Source: Chryseobacterium sp. CH25 (GTDB lineage: Bacteria; Bacteroidota; Bacteroidia; Flavobacteriales; Weeksellaceae). Taken from it: 64,000 nucleotides of DNA. A model generated the notes under the pieces. That model saw nothing but the letters and a program-made list of their open reading frames with translations. It was not told the DNA's origin and made no database searches. Where the stretch lies: assembly GCF_004119455.1 (NCBI RefSeq), contig NZ_NRQT01000004.1, positions 124,001-188,000 on the forward strand, read 5' to 3'. Positions 37,447-46,119 of this stretch are shown piece after piece. A program made the translations under genes and the position numbers. Position 1 is the first letter of the stretch. Each line of letters begins with the position of its first letter.

Positions 37447-37677
37447 TTACCTTTTGTCATTACTCTCTTTTACCTCTTCATAGTCTACGGTTTCCGCATC
37501 CCATTTAAGGTCTTTTTTGTTATTCTTATTCGAGTTGTGAATGTCTTCCCTGGAATTATTTTGCGGTTGGTTATTAAACCTGTAGCTGTAAAATGTCTTA
37601 AAGAAAATTCTTTTCAGAATATTCCAGACAAAGAAAATAATAATGGCAGACAGTACTAACTCAAGAATGTACTTCAT
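37447..37677 (-). CDS. DUF4834 family small membrane protein
   Basis: This 76-residue protein has one N-terminal transmembrane helix (LVLSAIIIFFVWNIL), then a polar tail ending KWDAETVDYEEVKE, the typical DUF4834 C-terminal motif. Its function is unknown. It sits 31 nt upstream of the YfhO gene and is probably cotranscribed with it. Confidence 0.82.
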   Translation of the reverse strand: MKYILELVLSAIIIFFVWNILKRIFFKTFYSYRFNNQPQNNSREDIHNSNKNNKKDLKWDAETVDYEEVKESNDKR

Positions 37678-37697
37678 AATAAATTGATTTAAGGTTT

Positions 37698-37733
37698 AAA
37701 GGGTAAAAGTCAAGTTTGATTTTTACCCTTTTA
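37698..37733 (-). terminator. Hairpin between the DUF6263 and DUF4834 genes
   Basis: AAAGGGTAAAA and TTTTACCCTTT form the main stem. It lies just past the DUF6263 stop codon on the minus strand. The U-tract is short, so it could attenuate rather than stop transcription into DUF4834-YfhO. Confidence 0.5.
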
Positions 37734-37741
37734 AGCTTTAA

Positions 37742-38791
37742 TTATTTTGCAGAAGGATTTACCATTACAGAAGAATTGGAAACACTTTTCATAGATTGAG
37801 ACTGTTTTCCGTCTGAAATGGATTCTACCTGCGTAGTTTTTACATTGATGTTCTGATTGATGATCCATCCTGTATTTTCATCAAACTTGATGGTTCCGTT
37901 CTGAGCAAGTTCACTGCTCATGCTGTGGGTGATAGGTCCCTGAGCTTTCTTTTCAGTTTTCTTAGGAATCCCCCCAGCTACAGCAATTTCAGCAATACCA
38001 TTTCCTAAGCTTTTTAGAACATAGTTTGAAGTTACTTTGATGGTTCCGCTTGGATCTGCATTTTCAGAAGTTGACCATTTTTCACCTACTTTTACTCCTT
38101 TTTTAGGAATAATAGAAAGGTTTTTATTGAACTGATCTTTCAGTACTTTCTCATTAAAAGATTCTTTAAGGCTTGCTACAACGCTTGATCTTTCATTAGC
38201 GTCTTTAATTAATGTTGAAAGAGCTGTTGACACTTTAGTATAAACAGCATCAAAACCTGTAATGGAGATTACATTTCCTTTGGTATCCATCTTCATATCA
38301 AGCTTGTTGCTGGTAAGCGCTTTGTTGATATTCCAGATCATTTTAAGGTCATCTTCTTTAGGAAGAGCCTGCTTAGTATCTACTACAACCGTTTTACCCT
38401 GTGCAGACTGAGAGCTTCTCTTAGAAACAAGATTAAGTGTCATTTCGTAAACGTTTCCTTTGATATCATTTACGGTGAAGTTCATTTCATCTGTAGATTC
38501 TGAAGTAGCCGTGATGGATTTTCCCTGAGGATCAGTCATCGTTTTTACATCTCTCTGGTAAGTCGTAAGAGGATATGTTTTTCCTTTTTCAAGCTTGAAA
38601 GTCTGAGTAACAATTCCAGCAGAGTCTCTGATCGCTGGGTTTTCTGCCACCTTTGCAACAGAATCAGCAGGAACTTCTACGGTAACTGTTTTTCCTGTTT
38701 TAGGATCCACTTTCGTGATTTTTGCGGTCTCTTTTTTACAAGATACAAGAGCTATAGATGATAATAGCGCTATTGCTGCTATGTTTTTCAT
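37742..38791 (-). CDS. DUF6263-like lipoprotein
   Basis: This 349-residue lipoprotein has its signal ending at Cys18 (SIALVSC), a short linker (KVDPKTGKTVTVEVP), and a long beta-rich domain. Repeated strands of the kind TYPLTTYQRDVKTM, MDTKGNVISITGFDAVY and GVKVGEKWSTSE match the DUF6263 family. It is probably periplasmic and membrane-anchored, with unknown function. It lies 33 nt downstream of rlmB on the same strand. Confidence 0.75.
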   Translation of the reverse strand: MKNIAAIALLSSIALVSCKKETAKITKVDPKTGKTVTVEVPADSVAKVAENPAIRDSAGIVTQTFKLEKGKTYPLTTYQRDVKTMTDPQGKSITATSESTDEMNFTVNDIKGNVYEMTLNLVSKRSSQSAQGKTVVVDTKQALPKEDDLKMIWNINKALTSNKLDMKMDTKGNVISITGFDAVYTKVSTALSTLIKDANERSSVVASLKESFNEKVLKDQFNKNLSIIPKKGVKVGEKWSTSENADPSGTIKVTSNYVLKSLGNGIAEIAVAGGIPKKTEKKAQGPITHSMSSELAQNGTIKFDENTGWIINQNINVKTTQVESISDGKQSQSMKSVSNSSVMVNPSAK

Positions 38792-38824
38792 TTTTAATTT
38801 TTTTAAGTGTTGTGTGTTATCGAA

Positions 38825-39568
38825 TTAATTTATTTTCAAACTCTTCTGTCTCACTGCTTCATAAAGGATTGCTCCACATGCTACGGAAACATTCAGAGAT
38901 TGAGTTTTTCCTTCAATAGGAAGTTTAATTTTTTCATCAGAATGATGCAGTACTTCTTTAGAAATACCTGTTTCCTCATTTCCCATAACAATAGCGCATG
39001 GTTCTGTGAAGTCTACATCATAGATCAGTTTCTGAGCTTTTTCAGATGCTGAAAATACAGTAATTCCACTCTGTTGAAGGAAATCTACTGCATGAGCAAG
39101 ATTGTTTTCCTTACAGATTTTAATATTATAAATTGCACCTGCAGATGTTTTGATGGCGTCAGAATTGATAGGTGCTGCCCCTTTTTCAGGAATAATCACA
39201 GCATCAATCCCTACACACTCTGCCGTTCTGCAGATCGCTCCAAAGTTTCTTACGTCTGTAAGTCTGTCCAGAATTAATAGGAAAGGAGTTTTACCTTCCT
39301 CAAATAATTGTGGAACAAGATCCTCCACTTTATGAAACGGAACATCCGAAATAAAAGCAACCACACCCTGGTGGTTTTTTCTTGTAAAACGGTTCAGTTT
39401 TTCAACCGGAACATAATTGGGACGGATTTTATTTTTCGCTAAAATTGCTTTTAGTTCAGCATAAATAGGACCCTGAAGTGCATTCTGCACAAAGATCTTG
39501 TCAATCGTTTTTCCCGCTTCAATTGCTTCAATCACGGGACGCAGCCCGAAAATAAAATCGTCTTTCAT
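38825..39568 (-). CDS. rlmB: 23S rRNA (guanosine-2'-O-)-methyltransferase RlmB
   Basis: This 247-residue SpoU/TrmH-family methyltransferase uses SAM to methylate the 2'-O of G2251 (E. coli numbering) in the ribosomal P loop. The N-terminal L30e-like substrate-binding domain starts FIFGLRPVIEAIEAGK. The SPOUT knot motifs are all present: LDRLTDVRNFGAICRTAE (motif 1), IVMGNEETGIS (motif 2) and LPIEGKTQSLNVSVACGAILYE (motif 3). Length is typical. It lies between DinB and DUF6263 on the minus strand, 111 nt from DinB. Confidence 0.93.
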   Translation of the reverse strand: MKDDFIFGLRPVIEAIEAGKTIDKIFVQNALQGPIYAELKAILAKNKIRPNYVPVEKLNRFTRKNHQGVVAFISDVPFHKVEDLVPQLFEEGKTPFLLILDRLTDVRNFGAICRTAECVGIDAVIIPEKGAAPINSDAIKTSAGAIYNIKICKENNLAHAVDFLQQSGITVFSASEKAQKLIYDVDFTEPCAIVMGNEETGISKEVLHHSDEKIKLPIEGKTQSLNVSVACGAILYEAVRQKSLKIN

Positions 39569-39679
39569 TGATTTGTATAAAATTTTTATGTTTAAGGTTA
39601 TCGGGGTTCGGGATTGGAAGGTTCGTGGTTTGTGTGGACTACAAACTTCCAGCCTCCTTTCTTCCAGCTTCCTATTATA

Positions 39680-40150
39680 TTAATATTTTTCTCCTAAAAT
39701 TGCTCTTTTCTGCGCCATTACATACCCATAATGCAGGCTTTCGTGCATATTGTTAAAGATAATGGCATCCTGAATGCTCTTCAGATCCATCCCGAAACTT
39801 GTAGTATAAGGAGTGTAATCTGAAAAGAAATCACTGTCATAATCTTTCATTAAAATTTTTGAGGTTTCTGTGAGTAAAAACTCCAGATCTTCAACCTCTG
39901 ATTTTTGGACATTTAAGTTGGGTAAGGTTCCTTTTTTATAAGTTTCAACCCAATATTTATCAATACGGAATGGATTTCCGCTTAAATAATAATGCAGAAG
40001 CTGCTGAGTAGCAACGGTGTGGGCAATATTCCAGTAAATATTATTGTTGAAGCCATCAGGAATCAGCAGAAGATCCTCATGAGAAGTGTTCTGCAGGATA
40101 TCTAAAAGGTTTCTTCTTACCTGTCTGTGTGCTTGAAAATGATAATTCAT
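39680..40150 (-). CDS. DinB-family protein
   Basis: This 156-residue four-helix-bundle protein is of the DinB/YfiT type, probably a metal-dependent enzyme using a small thiol such as bacillithiol. Metal-ligand histidines are likely those in NIAHTVATQQ (near residue 44) and in NNMHESLHYGYVMAQKR near the C-terminus. No signal peptide is seen. Its substrate is unknown. Bacillithiol chemistry would fit the YpdA-like reductase elsewhere in the window, but that link is inference. Confidence 0.86.
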   Translation of the reverse strand: MNYHFQAHRQVRRNLLDILQNTSHEDLLLIPDGFNNNIYWNIAHTVATQQLLHYYLSGNPFRIDKYWVETYKKGTLPNLNVQKSEVEDLEFLLTETSKILMKDYDSDFFSDYTPYTTSFGMDLKSIQDAIIFNNMHESLHYGYVMAQKRAILGEKY

Positions 40151-40236
40151 TTTGCAGAAATTTTAATCACCAAAAATAGTTTAATAAACTGAAAATGACA
40201 ATTTTTTGGGTAAAGGATTAAAGTAAAAGTTCTATA

Positions 40237-40350
40237 ATGCCGGAAAAAGACATTATTTATTATTTTCCTTTTAAGGGAAAATTCGACGGGATCATAATAG
40301 GTTTTAGAAAATTTAACGTCTCCTTTTTAGATATTTATCAATTTTTATGA
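40237..40350 (+). CDS. Possible 37-residue small protein
   Basis: An ATG-started frame of 37 codons (MPEKDIIYYFPFKGKFDGII...) ends 4 nt before a strong hairpin with a T-run on this strand. It lies in the 333-nt gap between DinB and the PNGase-like gene. No homolog is recognised and no clean promoter is seen. The hairpin also serves the leftward gene, so the ORF may be chance. Confidence 0.25.
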   Translation: MPEKDIIYYFPFKGKFDGIIIGFRKFNVSFLDIYQFL

Positions 40351-40354
40351 AGCT

Positions 40355-40393
40355 AAAAACCCTCCAGTGATTTTTGTCAGAGGAGGGTTTTTT
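40355..40393. terminator. Bidirectional terminator after the PNGase-like gene
   Basis: AAAACCCTCC and GGAGGGTTTT form the stem, with T-runs on both sides. It lies 90 nt past the leftward PNGase-like gene. Confidence 0.8.
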
Positions 40394-40483
40394 ATTATTT
40401 CATTAACTGTTTTTTATGAGTTATTTTATCTTTTTCAAAGAGAACCATAAAAAGCAGCTGATTTTTGTTCTGATTGAAATGAA

Positions 40484-41820
40484 CTATTTTTTGATGATTT
40501 TATGTTTGAAAGTAGTTCCGTCTTTCAAAACAATGTTTAAAAAATAGACTCCTGTGCTGTATGAAGAAAGATCGATCCTGTTTTCTTTGTAAACTTCAGT
40601 TAATTTTCTTCCATCCATACTGAAAAGAGTCATAGATGCCGCATCCTCTTTTGATTTTATATTAACAAAATCGGTAGTAGGATTGGGGTAGATATTCACA
40701 TCTATGGTTTTTACATCCTTTACATTTAAAGAAGCATTGCTCTTCCCCTGCATATAAACAGACAGGTAAACTTCCCCTTGTTGTCCGTTAAAAACGGCAG
40801 TAGGAATGGTATGTTTTAAAGTATGGTTTCCTGCAGTCATAGAAGGTAAAGTAAACCCACGAATAGGAACTGAATTGCCTGGGCACCAGTTGTTCCATGA
40901 AGTCCATTGCGCAAATGTTGCCGGAGCACTTTGGTAGATTCCGTTACCTTGTGTGTTGTATACTCTGTAAGGTTCACATGAAATTCCTCCCGGAGTGTAG
41001 GTGAGAACCTGTACATCATCTACATAAGTGAAATTTTGTCTTCTGATATATTCTTCACCACCTGAATTAGCTCCATGGGGAGTAGAGATTACAAAAAAAT
41101 TAGCATTGGTAACAGCAGTAGGAAGGTTGAACGTAACCAGCCTTACCGTTTCTCCCGGAGCATCAGTACTGTTATAGTTATTAAGCTTATTATAACTCAA
41201 TATAGGAACCAGAGTGTTATAATCAGTAGGAGTAGCCCCTACATCTGTTGAGAAAAAAGTAAGGTTACCCGAAAAAACATCAATTCTGCCTGTACATCCT
41301 GCAACCTGGGTCTGTGCAGCATAAGGAACACCAAAACATCAAGTTCCATATACATATCATATGTGTTTCTCAGTTCGGTATTATGAAAAACACTATACAG
41401 ATTGCTGACGTCATAAGTATAGGGAACTTCTATAGGAGAACGGTTTTTGTTCATGAACGGAGTAATGTATCGTGCTGCTTCAATTCTTTTTACATTAGGG
41501 TCGTCCAGAGTATAAGTTGACTGGTTTTTAGGAACAAGTGCCAGAAATACTTCTCCAAGGCGGTCGTAATTATCACACAGAGCACCAATGGTTACTCTCA
41601 TGGCGATTTTAGCTTTAAAGGAATCCATTTCTGTGTCTGTAAGCTTTCTCGCATATCTGGTATTTCCCAATCTGATCAGGCCGGTAGGTACCGGATTGGT
41701 TACAGTAGCAGCATAGCCGTCATAATATACAGCATCTGAAATCAGATTTGTCATGGTTGTTGTCTGTGATTGGAAGAGACCTGCGAGGAACAGACTTGCA
41801 AAAAATAGTCTTTTATACAT
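40484..41820 (-). pseudogene. Secreted PNGase F-like amidase with T9SS domain, frameshifted
   Basis: This is a predicted peptide-N4-(N-acetyl-beta-glucosaminyl)asparagine amidase, which removes N-glycans from glycoproteins. A signal peptide is followed by the PNGase F N-terminal domain (GALCDNYDRLGEVFLALV, RYITPFMNKN, TYDVSNLYSVFHNTELR) and the C-terminal domain (STPHGANSGGEEYIRR, NWCPGNSVPIRGF). A T9SS sorting tail ends it (VNIYPNPTTDFVN ... KHKIIKK). By my alignment the three PNGase F catalytic acids (Asp60, Glu118, Glu206) are kept, as the Asp of CDNYDR, the Glu of MELD and the Glu of GGEEY. The frame breaks after MELDV at a run of four A (plus strand 41333-41336). Five restore MELDVFGVPYAAQ and a 445-residue protein. 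Confidence 0.88.
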
Positions 41821-42060
41821 ATCATTGATATTTCATGTAAATATATTAAAATATGTATTAAAAATAATGTTTATTTGATTTTGTTTTTAAGTTAATGATT
41901 GTTTTGTTGTTAAATGTTTAAATATTTTAATTGAATGATGGGATTTATGCTTAAAGTATTCATCATGGTTAATAGATATGATTGAATAATTTTTTTTTAT
42001 TACAAGAATCAATATTTTATTATTAAATTAGCATTGTATTCAATAGTAATATTATTAATA

Positions 42061-43362
42061 ATGAAAAGAATTTTACTTTTAGCTTTGTTCTTTGTAGTGT
42101 TTGTAGTTAATGCTCAGATCAATATCAATATCGGGAGTGCAAATGTGGGAACTGCACCGGTGAGCAGCTTTTTTTCCTATTCCTATGTTCAGCAGATTTA
42201 TCCCAAGCAGGAAGTGAATGCCACTGCTGCCGGAAATATAACAGGTTTAACCTTTTATGTAGATCCTTCCGCAACCATTAATGACTCATCCAACTGGACA
42301 GTTTATCTTGGGCACACTCCAAAACTTTCTTTTACATCCGGTACAGACTGGGTTCCTGCTGCTCAGCTGACTCAGGTGTTTTCAGGTACCGTTAGTAAAA
42401 ATGGGAATAAAGTTGAAGTAGCGTTTACAAATCCCTTCGCTTATAATAATACAGATAATCTAGTTATTGCTGCCAAAGAAAATTCGCCAAGCATTGATAT
42501 TAACAATTTTGATGAGGTTTTTCGTGTTTATCCTTATTTACAGAACTCCACTCTTATTTATAAAGGTGATCGTAATGTTGTTGACCCTGCCTCTCCACCA
42601 GGAGGAATAAGAGTAGATTATAAATCTGCAGTAACTATTTTGGGTTTAACAGCTAATCTTACTCCAGGTTGTCCTTTTGTGATTTCTCCTGCCAATAATG
42701 CACAATTTATTACTTTGTCACCTAGTATTAGTTGGCAATCTGTTATGGGAGCAACTTCTTATAAAATATCTTTGGGAACAACACCTGGCGGAACAGATGT
42801 TATCAACCATCAGACTGTAAATGGTGTGAGTTATAACCTTTCACCATCTATTGTTCTTAATAATGATACTAATTATTATTTTAAAGTAACTGCTGTATCT
42901 GCTAATGGTGAGTCTTCTGGTTGTGCTGAGTATACTTTTAAAACAATTCCTCCCATACCTGCAAATGATGCATGTTCCGGAGCATTACAGGTTTCTGCTT
43001 TTCCTTATGCTTATACACAGGCTGATGGAATGTCTTCCACTAATAACAACGGGTTCATATTAGCATGTGCTAATGATGGAATGAATGATGGTTTATGGTT
43101 TAAATTTACAGGAGACGGAAGTCAGTACACTATTAAGACAACTCCTTCTGCGGCAACATTTGATCCTAAAATAGGAGTATATAGTGGAACTTGTGCTAAT
43201 TTGGTATGTGTAGGTACACAGGATAATGGAGGCGGAGGTTCTGCTGAAACAATGACCGTTACAACAACTGCAGGAACAGAATACTACATCAATGTAGGAT
43301 CTTATGAAGATTCAGTAGATAAGCCGGAGGGTGCATTTACAATTAATATTACAAAACTATAG
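42061..43362 (+). CDS. Secreted protein with fibronectin type III-like domain
   Basis: This 433-residue secreted protein has a signal peptide MKRILLLALFFVVFVVNAQ, an N-terminal beta-rich domain, and an Fn3-like domain near residues 210-300 (PGCPFVISPANNAQF, SISWQSVMGATSYKISLG). A C-terminal domain of the bacterial pre-peptidase kind (NDACSGALQVSAFPY, GLWFKFTGDGSQYTI, YYINVGSYEDS) completes it. No classical T9SS sorting domain is seen. The ATG at 42061 is preferred over an upstream in-frame start at 42034 because it begins the signal peptide. It is divergent from the PNGase-like gene and may act on glycoproteins or adhere to surfaces; this is inference. Confidence 0.78.
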   Translation: MKRILLLALFFVVFVVNAQININIGSANVGTAPVSSFFSYSYVQQIYPKQEVNATAAGNITGLTFYVDPSATINDSSNWTVYLGHTPKLSFTSGTDWVPAAQLTQVFSGTVSKNGNKVEVAFTNPFAYNNTDNLVIAAKENSPSIDINNFDEVFRVYPYLQNSTLIYKGDRNVVDPASPPGGIRVDYKSAVTILGLTANLTPGCPFVISPANNAQFITLSPSISWQSVMGATSYKISLGTTPGGTDVINHQTVNGVSYNLSPSIVLNNDTNYYFKVTAVSANGESSGCAEYTFKTIPPIPANDACSGALQVSAFPYAYTQADGMSSTNNNGFILACANDGMNDGLWFKFTGDGSQYTIKTTPSAATFDPKIGVYSGTCANLVCVGTQDNGGGGSAETMTVTTTAGTEYYINVGSYEDSVDKPEGAFTINITKL

Positions 43363-43400
43363 TTTCTCTGGTTTTCACTTTAATAAAAATATAAATTGAT

Positions 43401-43438
43401 AAAAAGTGTTGTGGCGATTCTTGGTCACAACACTTTTT
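43401..43438 (+). terminator. Rho-independent terminator after the secreted Fn3 protein
   Basis: AAAAAGTGTTGTG pairs with CACAACACTTTTT around a 12-nt loop, 38 nt after the stop codon. Confidence 0.85.
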
Positions 43439-43501
43439 ATAATGAGTTGAATGATAATGGGAAAGCTTGGAATATAATGACAGTATTATTTATTGTAAAG
43501 T

Positions 43502-43541
43502 TTAAAGGCTTGTTAAACTCGGAATATTTAACAAACTTTAA
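43502..43541. promoter_or_regulatory. Extended inverted repeat upstream of the moxR-bat operon
   Basis: Inner arms TTGTTAAA (43510-43517) and TTTAACAA (43527-43534) are perfect. Outer arms TTAAAG and CTTTAA extend the symmetry to about 40 bp. It lies 75 nt before moxR and may be an operator or a leader hairpin. Confidence 0.4.
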
Positions 43542-43615
43542 CTCAAATATGGCATTCATTATGTTGATTAATGCAAGTATTTATCAGAAATTTACCACTT
43601 ATTTTAAATCAAGCT

Positions 43616-44620
43616 ATGTCAGATACATATCAAGCCGAGGATATCCGTCAGTTGACGGAAAAAGTAAAAGAAAAAAACTACTTATTTTCTCTTCTGAGAC
43701 AGGAAATCAACAAGGTGATTATTGGGCAGGAATACATGGTAGACCGTCTGTTAGTCGGGCTTTTAGGAAATGGTCACGTTCTTCTTGAAGGAGTTCCAGG
43801 ATTGGCCAAAACCTTAGCGATCAAAACCCTGGCAGATGCTGTTCATGGTGAGTTCTCAAGAATTCAGTTTACACCGGATTTACTTCCTGCAGACGTTGTG
43901 GGAACTATGATTTATAATATCAAAGACAATGATTTTTCCATAAAAAAAGGGCCGGTATTCGCAAATTTTGTTCTTGCGGATGAGATTAACCGTGCTCCTG
44001 CAAAAGTGCAGTCAGCTCTGTTAGAGGTGATGCAGGAAAAACAGGTGACCATTGGTGATGAAACAATGAAGCTTCCAAAACCATTTTTGGTACTGGCTAC
44101 TCAGAACCCAATTGATCAGGAAGGAACCTATTTGTTACCCGAAGCACAAAGTGACCGTTTTATGTTGAAATGTACCATTGATTATCCAGCTTTTGAAGAT
44201 GAAAGACAGGTAATGAGAATGGTTTCCACTTCTCATCAGCCAACGGTAAAACCTGTGATCTCCCTTCAGGATATTATTGATGCAAAAGAGATCATCAATC
44301 AGATCTATCTGGATGAAAAAATAGAAAAGTATATTCTGGATATGGTTTTTGCAACCCGTTATCCTGAGAATTACGGGTTATCTGAGCTTAAAAACTATAT
44401 CAGTTTTGGGGCTTCTCCAAGAGCATCCATCAACCTTGCTATTGCTTCAAGAGCCTATGCATTCTTAAAAGGAAGAGCGTTTGTGATTCCTGAAGATGTA
44501 AAAGCATTGGCCAAAGATGTATTGAGACACAGAATGGGCTTAACCTTTGAAGCTGAAGCAGAAGAAATTTCAACAGAAGAGATCATTAACAGAATTTTAG
44601 CAAAAATCCAGGCACCATAA
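43616..44620 (+). CDS. MoxR-family AAA ATPase
   Basis: This 334-residue cytoplasmic AAA+ ATPase of the MoxR family acts as a chaperone-like partner of von Willebrand A proteins. Walker A GVPGLAKT is near residue 55. Walker B is in VLADEINRAPAKVQSALLEVMQE, with sensor 1 in LATQNPIDQEGTYLLPEAQ and the lid region ISFGASPRASINL. The ATG at 43616 gives MSDTYQAEDIRQL, the usual start; the frame also runs further upstream without a good start. It heads the bat operon: its TAA overlaps the ATG of the next gene by one base. Confidence 0.94.
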   Translation: MSDTYQAEDIRQLTEKVKEKNYLFSLLRQEINKVIIGQEYMVDRLLVGLLGNGHVLLEGVPGLAKTLAIKTLADAVHGEFSRIQFTPDLLPADVVGTMIYNIKDNDFSIKKGPVFANFVLADEINRAPAKVQSALLEVMQEKQVTIGDETMKLPKPFLVLATQNPIDQEGTYLLPEAQSDRFMLKCTIDYPAFEDERQVMRMVSTSHQPTVKPVISLQDIIDAKEIINQIYLDEKIEKYILDMVFATRYPENYGLSELKNYISFGASPRASINLAIASRAYAFLKGRAFVIPEDVKALAKDVLRHRMGLTFEAEAEEISTEEIINRILAKIQAP

Positions 44621-45075
44621 TGAGTGACGTTATAATCAGAAAAGCAGTTCAGGAAGATTGCAGTTCCATGCTGGAATTAATTAGAGAACTGGCAGAATAC
44701 GAAAAAGCATTACATGAAGTAACCGTAACTCTGGATGAGTTTACAGAAGACGGTTTTGGAAAATCTCCGGTTTGGGGAGCCTTTGTAGCAGAACTGAATG
44801 GAGAAGTTGTGGGGATTTCATTATACTATGACCGATATTCAACCTGGAAAGGAAGAAGACTATATCTTGAAGATTTAGTAGTCACAGAAAAGATGAGAGG
44901 AAAACAGATCGGAAAACTTCTGTTTGATGCTACAGTAGAATATGGGAAATCCAATGCATACAGCGGAATGGTTTTCCAGGTATTAAATTGGAATGAACCC
45001 GCCATCAATTTTTATAAAAAATACAGTCCAAAGTTTGATGACGAATGGTTGAATGTTTCTATTGAGTTTAAGTAA
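44620..45075 (+). CDS. GNAT acetyltransferase, diamine N-acetyltransferase-like
   Basis: This 151-residue GNAT enzyme transfers an acetyl group from acetyl-CoA to an amine. The acetyl-CoA loop is in DLVVTEKMRGKQIGKLLFD near residues 86-104. The segments YDRYSTWKGRRLYLEDL and NWNEPAINFYKKY resemble spermidine/spermine N-acetyltransferase (SAT1) relatives, so a polyamine or thialysine substrate is plausible. It overlaps moxR by 1 nt and is followed by 129 nt before the DUF58 gene, so it interrupts the usual moxR-DUF58 adjacency of Bat operons. Confidence 0.87.
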   Translation: MSDVIIRKAVQEDCSSMLELIRELAEYEKALHEVTVTLDEFTEDGFGKSPVWGAFVAELNGEVVGISLYYDRYSTWKGRRLYLEDLVVTEKMRGKQIGKLLFDATVEYGKSNAYSGMVFQVLNWNEPAINFYKKYSPKFDDEWLNVSIEFK

Positions 45076-45204
45076 TAATCAGAAAAAGTGAATTAGAGGC
45101 AATAATCATATATTTAGAAGTATATAGAAAATCCCGAAACTCACACCTCGAATCCCGATAAACCTTAAACCCAAAACTTTCAACTTTAAACATAAAAACC
45201 CTCT

Positions 45205-46067
45205 ATGCAGATAAAAGATATTGTAAAAAAGTAAAGCAGATAGAAATCCGTACCAGAAAAAAGACGGAGGCTGCTTTAATGGGGCAATATCACAGTGCCT
45301 TTAAAGGGCAGGGGATGACTTTCTCAGAAGTTCGTCCGTACCAGTTTGGTGATGAGATCAGAAGAATAGACTGGAATAAAACCGCACGTTTCCGTGAACC
45401 ATTTGTAAAGGTGATGGAAGAAGAAAGGGAGCTGACCATGATGCTTGTGGTAGATATCTCTGCCTCTATGGATTATGGAACAAAAGCCCAGCTGAAAAGA
45501 GAGTATGTTGCAGAAATTGCTGCCAGTCTGGGATTTTCAGCAGCCGGAAATAATGATAAAGTAGGATTAATTCTATTTGCAGATAAAGTATATAAAGTAA
45601 TTCCGCCTCAAAAAGGAAGAAAGCATATCCTTTCTATCATCAGCAACATTCTTACAGCAGACTATGTTTCTGCTGAATCTAAAATAGACAAAGCGCTGGA
45701 ATATATGATGGGGATTTTTAAAAGGAAATCTCTGGTATTTTTATTTTCAGATTTTCAGGATGCATATGATTCTAAAATGCTGAGAGTAGCATCAAAAAAA
45801 CATCAGCTTTTAGGAATGAGGATCTATGATGAAAAAGACAATGAAATTCCTGATGTAGGATATACATTGCTTTATGATGCTGAAACAGGAAAAGAAATAT
45901 GGGCAAACACTTCCAGTGCAAGATGGAGATATACCTTTGCGGAAGCTCAGAAACAGAAATTAAGAGCGTTGGAAGATGATTTCGCCAACAGTTCGGCTAG
46001 TTTTATGAATGTAAATACCGGTTCGGATTATTCAAAATTGTTGTATAATTATTTTCAGAAAAAATAA
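45205..46067 (+). CDS. DUF58 domain protein of the Bat operon (5' frameshift)
   Basis: This is a DUF58/von Willebrand A-like protein that normally partners MoxR. The DUF58 hallmark FGDEIRRIDWNKTARF is present, and the VWA-like metal site is VVDISASMDYG. The uninterrupted frame only starts at 45279. The ATG at 45205 starts the natural N-terminus MQIKDIVKKVKQIEIRTRKK, but only if the run of six A at 45225-45230 has seven. As written a stop follows codon 9. Repaired length is 287 residues, the usual size. The 129-nt gap before it holds no gene. Confidence 0.87.
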
Positions 46068-46119
46068 CAGCGGGTTTTCCCGTCAATAAAACATCAGGCT
46101 TTAGCCTTTATATTTAACA

